This document shows, one piece after another, positions 1-7,212 of a stretch of DNA of 64,000 bases. The position numbers and the translations under genes were made by a program. Position 1 is the stretch's first letter. Each line of letters begins with the position of its first letter. The stretch is from Mycolicibacterium stellerae. Its GTDB lineage: Bacteria; Actinomycetota; Actinomycetes; Mycobacteriales; Mycobacteriaceae. The stretch lies in NCBI RefSeq assembly GCF_003719305.1, contig NZ_RARC01000030.1:16887-80886 (forward strand), written 5' to 3'. The notes under the pieces are model-generated. The model did not search any database. It saw only the letters and a program-made list of their open reading frames with translations, and was not told where the DNA came from.

Positions 1-1012
1 CGGTGTCGGCAAGGCCCTTCGACAGCCTGATCGTGCCGACCAGGTGCGGGGGCAACACCATCCAGCCGATGCGCAAACCCGGCGCGAGTGTCTTGCTCGT
101 GGAGCCGACGTAGATCACCCGGTCCGGTGCGATGCCCTGCAACGCGCCGACGGGCGCGCGGTCGTAGCGATACTCGGCGTCGTAGTCGTCCTCGATGACC
201 AGATGACCGGCGCGGGCCCATTCCACGAGTGCGGTGCGTCGCGCTGCCGAGAGCACCACGCCGGTCGGCGACTGGTGCGCCGGGGTGGTCAGAACGGTCT
301 GCGCGCCGCTGTCGGTCAGTGCGACGATGTCGAGGCCGTCCTCGTCGACCGGCACGGCGACCGGCTCGATACCGTTGTGCCGCAACACCATGCGATGCAG
401 CCAGAAGCCGGGGTCCTCCATGGCGATCGGCAGCTCGCTGCCCTGCAACGCCCGGCCGAGCAGCGCGATCGCCTGCGTCGCTCCCGAACAGAGCACGATG
501 TGTTGTGCGTCGGCTTGCACGCCGCGGGTGCGCCGCAGATAGTCGGCGATGGCGACACGCGCCGCAGGCAGCCCTTGAGGTTCGACGTAACCGAAGGCGT
601 CCGAACCGATTTCGGCAAGGCCGGTTCGTAGCGCGCGCAGCCACGCGGTGCGGGGGAAGCTGCTCAGATCCGGCGAGCCGGGCAGGAAGTCGACGTCGTA
701 TCGCCGCGTCGCCTCCGCGTACTGCGGTGCGCTGGCCGCTTCGACGGTCGCCACCCGGGTGCCTGAACCGTGCTTGCTCGAAAGGAAGCCTTCGGCGACC
801 AGCTGGCTGTAGGCGTCGACCACGAGCCGTCGCGACACCCCGAGGTCCGCCGCCAGCACGCGGGTCGACGGCATCCGCGACTGCGGGGTCAGCCTGCCGG
901 TGCGAATGGCGGTCCGCAGGCCGTCGGCGAGTTGGCGGTGTAGCGGCTCGACCGAGGCGCGGTCGAGCTCGAGCAGTAGCTCTGGACCAGAAGTGGTACC
1001 CGAAACAGCCAT
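1..1012 (-). CDS. MocR/PdxR-type GntR regulator with aminotransferase domain (3' end cut by window)
   Basis: Regulator of the MocR family: an N-terminal GntR winged helix (about residues 15-85, including the stretch ADLGVSRRLVVDAYSQL) joined to a fold-type I aminotransferase domain that binds PLP. The PLP lysine is visible in GSTSKTLAPGLR near residue 310. The ATG at 1012 is the first in-frame start; the gene runs off the left edge, so the last 100 or so residues are missing. It is divergent from the membrane protein/epimerase pair at 1119-2413. MocR proteins often control the divergent neighbour, so it may regulate that pair (inference). Family assignment is firm; the effector is unknown. 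Confidence 0.9.
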   Translation of the reverse strand, partial: MAVSGTTSGPELLLELDRASVEPLHRQLADGLRTAIRTGRLTPQSRMPSTRVLAADLGVSRRLVVDAYSQLVAEGFLSSKHGSGTRVATVEAASAPQYAEATRRYDVDFLPGSPDLSSFPRTAWLRALRTGLAEIGSDAFGYVEPQGLPAARVAIADYLRRTRGVQADAQHIVLCSGATQAIALLGRALQGSELPIAMEDPGFWLHRMVLRHNGIEPVAVPVDEDGLDIVALTDSGAQTVLTTPAHQSPTGVVLSAARRTALVEWARAGHLVIEDDYDAEYRYDRAPVGALQGIAPDRVIYVGSTSKTLAPGLRIGWMVLPPHLVGTIRLSKGLADT

Positions 1013-1046
1013 GAAAGTGGTGCCTATCTTGAGGCCATTGACGAAC

Positions 1047-1052
1047 TAGCGT
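1047..1052 (+). promoter_or_regulatory. Candidate -10 element (TAGCGT) for the membrane protein/epimerase pair
   Basis: TAGCGT fits TANNNT, and the transcript start it predicts coincides with the ATG at 1059. This is a leaderless arrangement. If translation really begins at 1059 the membrane protein gains 20 residues; the start with a ribosome binding site is at 1119. Confidence 0.4.
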
Positions 1053-1118
1053 GAACGTATGTCAACGACATCTACGCGCGCAAGGGCCGGGTTTGGCCCG
1101 CGCATGCGAGGAGCGGAA

Positions 1119-1502
1119 ATGGTCAAAGTGACCTTGATCGTCTTCGGGCTGTACGCCCTCGGCATCGGGCTGTTCATGCTGTTTCTGCCCGGCGCGTTCT
1201 TCGACACTCTCGGCACGTTCGGGGTTCGCAACGATCACTACATCTTCGACAACGCCACGTTCGAAATACCGCAGGGCCTGCTGCTGCTTGCGGCCGTTCG
1301 CCGGATGTCGTGGCGGGTACCGGCCCTGGCGTTCGCCACCCTGCACTGGGCGCTGCACTCGATCAGCCACATCGTCGACCCGCACCACGGCGCGGGCGAT
1401 TTGATCGGCTGGCTCGAGGCGGGCGGCCTCGTGGCGACCACGGTGATCCTGGCGTTCGCGCTGCGCGCCAGCATCGGTGCCGAGAAAGTTGGTGAGCGCT
1501 GA
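1119..1502 (+). CDS. Small four-helix integral membrane protein
   Basis: A protein of 127 residues made almost entirely of hydrophobic helices (VKVTLIVFGLYALGIGLFML at the start, then about three more), so an inner-membrane protein. The histidine-rich stretch HWALHSISHIVDPHH lies between helices 3 and 4. No named family was recognised with certainty; it resembles DoxX/DUF4345-like small membrane proteins. The start at 1119 is chosen because GAGGAG lies 6 bases upstream and the first helix begins at once; a leaderless start at 1059 is the alternative. Its stop TGA overlaps the ATG of the next gene by one base, so the two are co-translated. Confidence 0.75.
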   Translation: MVKVTLIVFGLYALGIGLFMLFLPGAFFDTLGTFGVRNDHYIFDNATFEIPQGLLLLAAVRRMSWRVPALAFATLHWALHSISHIVDPHHGAGDLIGWLEAGGLVATTVILAFALRASIGAEKVGER

Positions 1503-2413
1503 TGCGTGTGCTGGTTGCGGGCGCCACCAGCGTTCCGGGCCTGCCCCTGCTGCGCGAGCTCACCGCCCGTGGTCATGAGGTCACCGGCCTCACCCGATCG
1601 GCGTCCAAGACGGCGCAGATCGAAGCTGCGGGTGCCAAGCCGGTGGTGGCAGATGTGTTCGACGTCGACGACATCGGCAAGGTGGTCGCCGACGCCCGGC
1701 CCGACGTCGTGGTGTCATTGCTCACGACGCTGCCGAAGTTGGGCCCGAAGCGGCTGAAGGACTTCGAGCCGGCCAGGAAGCTGTGGAGTGCAGGCGCTTC
1801 GAACCTTGTGGCCGCCGCGCAGAGTGCAGGGGTGCGCCGGATCGTCGCTGAGTCGGTGATCTTCGCTTACGGCTATCCGACCACCGGGCCCGCCGTGTTG
1901 GACGAGACGGACCCGTATCCCGGGCCGCCGCCGAAGGGCGGGGATGACATGCTGGCGGCGCTGCGCGGGATGGAGCGCAACGTGTTGTCGTCGGGCGAGC
2001 ACAGCGACACCGAGGGAATCGTGTTGCGGTACGGGTGTTTCTACGGACCGGGTGTTCCGCACGACGAGCTGTTCGTGCGGCTCGCGAAGTGGTGCATGCT
2101 GCCCGCGATGACCGGTAATGGGATCGTGTCGTGGATCCACATCGACGATGTCGTCAGGGCGACGGCCGATGCCGTCGACCACGGTCGCGGCGGCCAGTTG
2201 TACAACATCGTCGATGACCGGCCGCAGCGCTTCGGCGACTACGTCCGCGAGCTTTCGGCGAAACTGCATCGGCCACCGCCCATTCCGATCTCGCATCGGC
2301 TGGTGGGCCTTGTCGCCTCGTATCCGGCGACCGCGTTCGGCACGACCTGGCTACCGCTGTCCAATGCGAAGGCCAAGGCCGAGCTCGGCTGGACGCCTAT
2401 GCCTCGGGTCTGA
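1502..2413 (+). CDS. NAD-dependent epimerase/dehydratase (extended SDR)
   Basis: Extended short-chain dehydrogenase of 303 residues. The N-terminus MRVLVAGATSVPGLPLLREL is a Rossmann nucleotide-binding motif of the GxTxxxG type, and the C-terminal half carries the sugar-epimerase-like substrate domain (GIVSWIHIDDVVRATADAV). The canonical YxxxK is not clear: the stretch FAYGYPTTGPAVLDETDPY occupies that place, as in atypical members. The substrate cannot be told. It overlaps the upstream membrane protein by one base and converges on the echA21-like gene, with no gap between the stop codons. Confidence 0.85.
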   Translation: MRVLVAGATSVPGLPLLRELTARGHEVTGLTRSASKTAQIEAAGAKPVVADVFDVDDIGKVVADARPDVVVSLLTTLPKLGPKRLKDFEPARKLWSAGASNLVAAAQSAGVRRIVAESVIFAYGYPTTGPAVLDETDPYPGPPPKGGDDMLAALRGMERNVLSSGEHSDTEGIVLRYGCFYGPGVPHDELFVRLAKWCMLPAMTGNGIVSWIHIDDVVRATADAVDHGRGGQLYNIVDDRPQRFGDYVRELSAKLHRPPPIPISHRLVGLVASYPATAFGTTWLPLSNAKAKAELGWTPMPRV

Positions 2414-3238
2414 CTACTCCCCGGTGAAGTTCGGCGCCCGCTTCTCGAACGTCGCGGTGATGCCTTCGGTGAGGTCTTTCGACGGCAGCATCGCCGAGTT
2501 CCACACCGCGACGTAGCGCAGGCTTTCCGAGACCCGCGCGATGCGCTGCTGATCCAGCACGTCCTTGATACCGCTGATGGTCAGGGGCGGGTTGGCGGCG
2601 ATCTCGGCGGCGGTTTCGTGGGCGGCCGCCAGCGACGCGTCGGCGTCGTCGTAGACGTCGTTGACGAGGCCGATCTTCTCGGCCCGCGCGGCGTCGATGT
2701 TCTTACCCGTCAGCGCCAGCTCGCGCAGGTGACCGTCGTTGAGGATCAGGGGCAGCCGCGCCAGGCTCCCGACGTCGGCAACCATGGCCAGCTTCACCTC
2801 GCGCACCGAGAACTTCGCGTCGGCGCTGGCGTAGCGGATGTCGACGGCCGAGATCAGGTCCACCCCGCCGCCGATGCACCAGCCGTGCACCGAGGCGACG
2901 GTCGGGGTGCGGCAGTCGGCGACGGCGTTGATGGCGCCCTGCATGCGCAGGATCGTGGCGTGGAAGTCGGCCCGCGGTCGCGCGGAACCGCCGCCCTCCA
3001 TGACACCGGACAACGTCCCTCCCATCGCGGGCAGGTCGAGGCCGTAACTGAAGTTCTTGCCCGACCCGGTCAGCACGATGGCGCGAACGTCGCGGTCGGC
3101 GTCGAGCTTGGCGAACACCTGGGGCATCTCCGCCCAGAACGCCGGCCCCATCGCATTGCCCTTGCCGGGCCCGACCAGCGTCACCTGTGCGACCTGGCCA
3201 TGCAGATCAACCGTCACGGATTCGTATGCGTCACCCAT
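2414..3238 (-). CDS. echA21: EchA21-like crotonase (dienoyl-CoA isomerase type)
   Basis: Crotonase-fold enzyme of 274 residues, the length I recall for M. tuberculosis EchA21 (Rv3774). The oxyanion-hole segments are KNFSYGLDLPAM and GWCIGGGVDLISAVD. The segment KLAMVADVGSLARLP closely resembles the ADVGTLQRLP segment of delta3,5-delta2,4-dienoyl-CoA isomerases, where the Asp is catalytic, so isomerisation of unsaturated acyl-CoA during beta-oxidation is more likely than plain hydration (inference). The ATG at 3238 is the natural start. Downstream on the same strand are the lipoprotein and aminotransferase genes, but spacing and the intervening plus-strand gene argue against one operon. Confidence 0.88.
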   Translation of the reverse strand: MGDAYESVTVDLHGQVAQVTLVGPGKGNAMGPAFWAEMPQVFAKLDADRDVRAIVLTGSGKNFSYGLDLPAMGGTLSGVMEGGGSARPRADFHATILRMQGAINAVADCRTPTVASVHGWCIGGGVDLISAVDIRYASADAKFSVREVKLAMVADVGSLARLPLILNDGHLRELALTGKNIDAARAEKIGLVNDVYDDADASLAAAHETAAEIAANPPLTISGIKDVLDQQRIARVSESLRYVAVWNSAMLPSKDLTEGITATFEKRAPNFTGE

Positions 3239-3257
3239 GACTGGAGAGGCTAGCCAC

Positions 3258-3716
3258 TCACGGCGGCGACCCGCCGAGCACCACCTCTTTGACGACCGCG
3301 CTTGGCAGGAATCCGCACATGGTCGTCGCCATCAGCCCTGCGACCAACTCCGATTCCGGGGTGGTGTTGCCGCTGTCCTTCAGGATCGCTTTGATGACGG
3401 CCTTCTGCTGCGCCTCGTCGAGCTTGGTGAACTCGCTGCACTTCATGGTGTCCCAGCCGGCAGGAGCGGGGACGTCGGGAACGTTGGTGTTCCCCGGCAG
3501 GGGCAAGCCAGGGATCTGCGGAAGGCCAGGAATGCTCGGCAGGCCGGGGATACCGGGGAAGCCGGGCTCAGCCGACGGTGTCCGCGTCGACGGCGACTCG
3601 ATCGGCGGTCCCGGTTCGGTGGTCTGTGCGACCACGCCCTCGGTGGTGCGAGAGCACCCGGTGGCCATGCCGACCGCGAGCAATATCGCGGCCGTCACCC
3701 GCAGATGGGTTCTCAT
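3258..3716 (-). CDS. Lipoprotein with a Gly-Leu-Pro repeat linker
   Basis: Exported lipoprotein of 152 residues. The signal peptide MRTHLRVTAAILLAVGMATG ends in a lipobox with Cys21 as the acylated residue. After a Pro/Thr/Ser-rich spacer there is a collagen-like run built on G-[FL]-P-x-I-P repeats (about residues 53-80), then a compact C-terminal domain with Cys residues (DTMKCSEFTKLDEAQQKAV and TTMCGFLP) that probably forms a disulfide outside the membrane. The C-terminal domain was not matched to a named family. It lies 19 bases downstream of the start of echA21 in the opposite sense of coordinates, i.e. upstream on the same strand is free, so it probably has its own promoter. Confidence 0.75.
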   Translation of the reverse strand: MRTHLRVTAAILLAVGMATGCSRTTEGVVAQTTEPGPPIESPSTRTPSAEPGFPGIPGLPSIPGLPQIPGLPLPGNTNVPDVPAPAGWDTMKCSEFTKLDEAQQKAVIKAILKDSGNTTPESELVAGLMATTMCGFLPSAVVKEVVLGGSPP

Positions 3717-3744
3717 CTGCGCAACGATAGGCCCACGCGCGTCG

Positions 3745-3750
3745 TAGCGT
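3745..3750 (+). promoter_or_regulatory. Candidate -10 element (TAGCGT), leaderless
   Basis: TAGCGT ends 7 bases before the ATG at 3758. It overlaps the alternative GTG at 3749, which makes the ATG the likelier start. Confidence 0.45.
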
Positions 3751-3757
3751 GGGCATC

Positions 3758-4342
3758 ATGCCCGCCGATTTGCCTGCCGGTCCGGATTCGCCGCCGACCG
3801 ATGAACTCGACAGCGCGGAAGCCGCCCTGAGTGTGCTGCAGTACGTGCTTCACCCGATCGCCAACGACGACTGGTCCAAGCAGACGCCGTGCCGAGAATT
3901 CGACATCGCCACGCTGACCGACCATCTGATGAACTCCATCATCGTCATCGGCGGCGCCGCCGGAGCTGAGCCACCCGAACGTGACTCGACCGATTCGGTC
4001 GAGCGCCAAATCGTCGCCGCGGCCAGGCCCGCGCTGGACGCATGGCATCGACGCGGGCTCGACGGCAGCGTGAAGTTCGGGGACAGCGAAGCGCCCGCCA
4101 GGGTGATGGCCGGAATTCTGTCCCTCGAATTCCTGGTCCACGCTTGGGATTACGCCGCAGCGATGGGAAGCACGGTTAATGCGCCCGACTCGCTGGTGGA
4201 CTACGTGTTGGGGGTGGCGCGGCGCGTCATCACACCGCAGGGGCGCACTTCGGCAGGTTTTGACGACCCGATCGATGTGCCCACCGACGCGAGCTCACTG
4301 GACCGGCTATTGGCCTACACCGGTCGCAGCCCCAGCGGCTAG
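3758..4342 (+). CDS. TIGR03086-family (DinB-like/mycothiol-dependent isomerase N-terminal) protein
   Basis: Protein of 194 residues of the TIGR03086 family, related to the N-terminal metal-binding domain of mycothiol maleylpyruvate isomerase and to DinB. Visible family marks are WSKQTPCREFDIATLTDHL near residue 45 and FLVHAWDYAAAMG, whose His residues belong to the metal site. The cellular role of this family is not established; related enzymes use mycothiol. It corresponds in position to M. tuberculosis Rv3773c. The ATG at 3758 is preferred over GTG at 3749 because the latter lies inside the predicted -10 element. It converges on the aminotransferase gene. Confidence 0.82.
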   Translation: MPADLPAGPDSPPTDELDSAEAALSVLQYVLHPIANDDWSKQTPCREFDIATLTDHLMNSIIVIGGAAGAEPPERDSTDSVERQIVAAARPALDAWHRRGLDGSVKFGDSEAPARVMAGILSLEFLVHAWDYAAAMGSTVNAPDSLVDYVLGVARRVITPQGRTSAGFDDPIDVPTDASSLDRLLAYTGRSPSG

Positions 4343-4401
4343 TCTCGGTGCGCTATGCCGATTTTGCACCCAGGGTCGTGGTCTGAGTAGATGCACAGCC
4401 C

Positions 4402-5469
4402 TCAGCGCGAAATCGCGGGGTTGGCGTTCCAGCCCTTCGCGAACTCCAGGAACGCGTCGTTCTCTTGGTGCGAAGCGACCGTGACCCGCACGCCGTCGTC
4501 GCCGTAAGGCCGGACGATGATGCGGCTGTTGGCCGACTCGTTCGCGAACTCCTTGGCGCGGCCGGGCAGCGGCAGCCAGACGAAATTGGCCTGTGACGGG
4601 GGGACGGTGTACCCGGCATCGCGCAGCGCCGCCGTCACTCGTGCGCGTTCGGCGATGACGGCGTCGGTGCGGGCCAACAGTTCATCGGCGGCGTCCAGCG
4701 ACGCGATCGCCGCGGCCTGCGAGATGCTGGTCGCACTGAACGGCACGTAGACCTTGCCCAGAGCGGTGATGATGTCGGGATCGCCGACCGCGTAGCCCAC
4801 ACGCAGCCCCGCCAACCCGTACGCCTTCGAGAATGTCCGCAGCACAACGACATTGCTGTGGGCGCGGACCAGCCCGAAACTGTCGGGCAGCATGTCGTCG
4901 GTGATGTACTCGACGTAGGCCTCGTCGAGCGCGATCAAGATGTCCGACGGCACCGCCTCGACGAAGCGGGCCAACGCGTCGGGGTCGACGACGGTGCTCG
5001 TCGGGTTGTTCGGATTGCAGACGAAGATCAGCCTGGTGCGGTCGGTGACCGCGGCCAGCATCGCGTCCAGGTCGTAGGTGTGGTCGGTGAGCGGCACCTG
5101 GACGGGGGTGGCGCCCGCCGTCCGGGTCTGCAGCGGGTAGATCTCGAAGCTGCGCCAGCCGTACAGAACCTCGTCGCCGACGGTCGAGGTGATCTGGATG
5201 AGCTGCTGGCAGAGGCTCACCGACCCGCAGCCCGCCGCGACGTGCTCGGGCGCGAAGTTGACGTGCTTGGCCAGCCGCTCCTTCAACTCGACATAGCCGT
5301 TGTCCGGGTATCGGTTGAGGTTGTCGGTGGCCTTCTCGATCGCCGCCCGCACGCTCGGCAGCGGCCCGTGCACCGTCTCGTTGCTTGCGATCTTGATCGC
5401 ACCTGGCACGGTCTTGCCGGGCGTGTAGGCCGGCAGATCAGCCAGTTCAGGGCGTAGACGGGCAGGCAC
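4402..5469 (-). CDS. pat: Aromatic/histidinol-phosphate aminotransferase (Pat, HisC2)
   Basis: PLP-dependent class I/II aminotransferase of 355 residues, equivalent to M. tuberculosis Rv3772 (HisC2, characterised as an aromatic amino acid aminotransferase). The PLP lysine is K215 in TFSKAYGLAGLR; the NPNNPT segment at 152-157 and DEAY at 182-185 are the other cofactor contacts. It transfers amino groups to phenylpyruvate-type or imidazole-acetol-phosphate acceptors in the cytoplasm. It is divergent from the tRNA pair at 5554-5751. The tyrA gene, another step of tyrosine/phenylalanine synthesis, lies 20 kb away in the window. Aromatic rather than histidine use is inferred from the synteny. Confidence 0.9.
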   Translation of the reverse strand: MPARLRPELADLPAYTPGKTVPGAIKIASNETVHGPLPSVRAAIEKATDNLNRYPDNGYVELKERLAKHVNFAPEHVAAGCGSVSLCQQLIQITSTVGDEVLYGWRSFEIYPLQTRTAGATPVQVPLTDHTYDLDAMLAAVTDRTRLIFVCNPNNPTSTVVDPDALARFVEAVPSDILIALDEAYVEYITDDMLPDSFGLVRAHSNVVVLRTFSKAYGLAGLRVGYAVGDPDIITALGKVYVPFSATSISQAAAIASLDAADELLARTDAVIAERARVTAALRDAGYTVPPSQANFVWLPLPGRAKEFANESANSRIIVRPYGDDGVRVTVASHQENDAFLEFAKGWNANPAISR

Positions 5470-5500
5470 CCGACCAGTCTATGGGTGGCCGTAATGCGCT

Positions 5501-5530
5501 TTGCCTGGTGGCGTTGCCCCTGTGTACTCT
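5501..5530 (+). promoter_or_regulatory. Promoter of tRNA-Ser/tRNA-Arg
   Basis: TTGCCT (5501-5506) and TACTCT (5525-5530), separated by 18 bases, form a SigA-like promoter about 23 bases before the tRNA-Ser gene. The tRNA-Arg gene 36 bases further on may share it. Confidence 0.5.
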
Positions 5531-5553
5531 GTCGGATCGGCGGTAAACCGTCG

Positions 5554-5642
5554 GGAGGCGTGCCAGAGCGGCCGAATGGGACTCACTGCTAATGAGTTGT
5601 CGCCCTTAAAGGCGACCGGAGGTTCAAATCCTCTCGCCTCCG
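5554..5642 (+). tRNA. tRNA-Ser (GCT)
   Basis: The acceptor arms GGAGGCG (5554-5560) and CGCCTCC (5635-5641) pair perfectly, with discriminator G at 5642. Anticodon stem ACTCA/TGAGT encloses loop CTGCTAA, anticodon GCT at 5588-5590. The long variable arm is typical of serine tRNAs. CCA is not encoded. Confidence 0.96.
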
Positions 5643-5678
5643 CCGGGCTGACACAGCCACGCACAACTGAACAGCTAG

Positions 5679-5751
5679 GCGCCCGTAGCTCAACGGATAG
5701 AGCATCTGACTACGGATCAGAAGGTTAGGGGTTCGAATCCCTTCGGGCGCG
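5679..5751 (+). tRNA. tRNA-Arg (ACG)
   Basis: Acceptor arms GCGCCCG (5679-5685) and CGGGCGC (5744-5750) pair, with discriminator G at 5751. Anticodon stem TCTGA/TCAGA with loop CTACGGA; anticodon ACG at 5712-5714. The first anticodon base A is expected to be deaminated to inosine by TadA, whose gene is also in this window (27373-27828). Confidence 0.96.
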
Positions 5752-5756
5752 CTCGA

Positions 5757-6545
5757 CTACCGATGCGGTACGCCCGTGAGCGCCAACTCGGTCATTCTGC
5801 GCGGCGCCTCGACGAGCATTGCCGACCAAGCGCTTCGCTTCGGGTGCCGCACGTGCCGCTTGTTCTTCCGAACGGCGTCCACGATGTCGTCGGCGACCTT
5901 CTCCTTGGGTACGTCGGCGGTCATGTGTAGCCGGTAGAACCGCTGGAATGATTTGGCCGTCGGTCCGTAGTCGTTCGACTTGTCCAGCAGATCGGTCGGA
6001 ACCGGGCCCAGTTCTACAAGCGTCGTGCCAATGGGTAAACCGCGAAGGTCGGCGCGCAGGCCCGCCGTGAAGTGGGAGAGCGCCGCCTTGGCCGCCGAGT
6101 AGGTGACGAGTCCGGGGTACACCGCGATTCCGGCCATCGAAGAGACGTTGACGATGTGACCGCCGCCGCGCTGCAGCATCCGGGGGATCGCCTGCCTGCA
6201 CAGTTCGGCAGGGGCGAGGTAGTCCAACTCGGTGGTCATGCGCAGAACGTCGTCTGGCGCTTCGGTGAACCCGGCTGGCACAGCGTTGCCCGCGTTGTTC
6301 ACCAGAACATCGACCGGACCTGCTTCCTCTTCAACCCGGCCGATCAGACTCGCCACTTGGCCAGGGTCCAAGAGGTCCGCAGCGTGCGCGGTGCCGCCGA
6401 GTCGGCCGGCCACGTTGTCAAGCGCGTCCTTGTTGCGCGCCACGAGGGCCACGGTTGCGCCCGCATCGGCGAACTTGCCCGCGAGCGCTTCGCCGATACC
6501 GCGTGACGCCCCGGTGATCAGAACCCGCTTGCCATCAAGTTGCAT
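5757..6545 (-). CDS. Short-chain dehydrogenase/reductase
   Basis: Classical SDR of 262 residues. The NAD(P) motif TGASRGIG (residues 11-18) and NNAG lie in the first half; the catalytic Ser is in NVSSMAG and the Tyr/Lys pair in YSAAK. It reduces or oxidises a small carbonyl/alcohol substrate in the cytoplasm; the substrate is unknown, though a lipid is plausible. Start at MQLDGK (6545) is chosen because it immediately precedes the first strand of the Rossmann fold; an upstream ATG at 6566 would add seven residues. The stop lies 5 bases from the tRNA-Arg 3' end, on the opposite strand. Confidence 0.88.
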   Translation of the reverse strand: MQLDGKRVLITGASRGIGEALAGKFADAGATVALVARNKDALDNVAGRLGGTAHAADLLDPGQVASLIGRVEEEAGPVDVLVNNAGNAVPAGFTEAPDDVLRMTTELDYLAPAELCRQAIPRMLQRGGGHIVNVSSMAGIAVYPGLVTYSAAKAALSHFTAGLRADLRGLPIGTTLVELGPVPTDLLDKSNDYGPTAKSFQRFYRLHMTADVPKEKVADDIVDAVRKNKRHVRHPKRSAWSAMLVEAPRRMTELALTGVPHR

Positions 6546-6612
6546 CGTCGGAGCATAGGCACGCATGCGGATTCGGGTCCCGAATTCGTTCCGGCGCGGT
6601 CAGTATTGACCT

Positions 6613-7212
6613 ATGACATCGAGACGGTTCACGTGTGCGCTTGCCGCGATCGCCGTCGTTGCGGCGGCCGGATGCGGGTCGGGTGACGCCGCCGATGCCG
6701 ATAAGGACACTCAGTCGGCCGGCGCGAGTGGCACACCCGCCCCGAGCCAGGCGTTCGGGCCGACGTACGCCGAGGGCGTCATCGAGAAGAAGATCGGCGA
6801 GCCCGCAGGCCTCAACTGCTCCGACGACGCGGACGAACCTTGTGACCTGAACTTCAACGTGACGGCGATCCAATCGGGCGCCCCTTGCGACGCCGCCGAG
6901 CGTCTGAGACCGGATGAGCAGTTCCTCCGGTTCGACGTCGACGCGTTCTCGAGCAACGCGACGTTCGAATTCCCCGACTCCGCTGACGCGTTGCTGCTCA
7001 AGAATTGGAGTGTCGACGGAAACGGCGGAACTCTTCACGACCCCGTCGCCTATCCCGAATGCGGCAACGGCACAGCGCCGATCAGCGAACCCGTCGCGGC
7101 CGGCACACGCGTCCGCGCGAGGGTCGTCATACGCGCTCCTAAACCCGCTGAGGTGCTGCGGGTTTCGTGGCTCGAGCTGAAGTGGGAGTGGCCTGTCCCC
7201 GGTTCCGACTAG
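6613..7212 (+). CDS. Putative lipoprotein
   Basis: Exported protein of 199 residues. MTSRRFTCALAAIAVVAAAG followed by Cys21 is a lipoprotein signal with a relaxed lipobox. The mature part has a Ser/Thr/Pro-rich spacer and then a beta-rich domain with several Cys (for example CSDDADEPCDLNF and PCDAAERLRPDEQFLRFDVD), resembling DUF4352-like extracellular domains of actinobacterial lipoproteins, though I cannot assign a family. Its stop codon shares two bases with the stop of the convergent penicillin-binding protein gene. Confidence 0.75.
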   Translation: MTSRRFTCALAAIAVVAAAGCGSGDAADADKDTQSAGASGTPAPSQAFGPTYAEGVIEKKIGEPAGLNCSDDADEPCDLNFNVTAIQSGAPCDAAERLRPDEQFLRFDVDAFSSNATFEFPDSADALLLKNWSVDGNGGTLHDPVAYPECGNGTAPISEPVAAGTRVRARVVIRAPKPAEVLRVSWLELKWEWPVPGSD

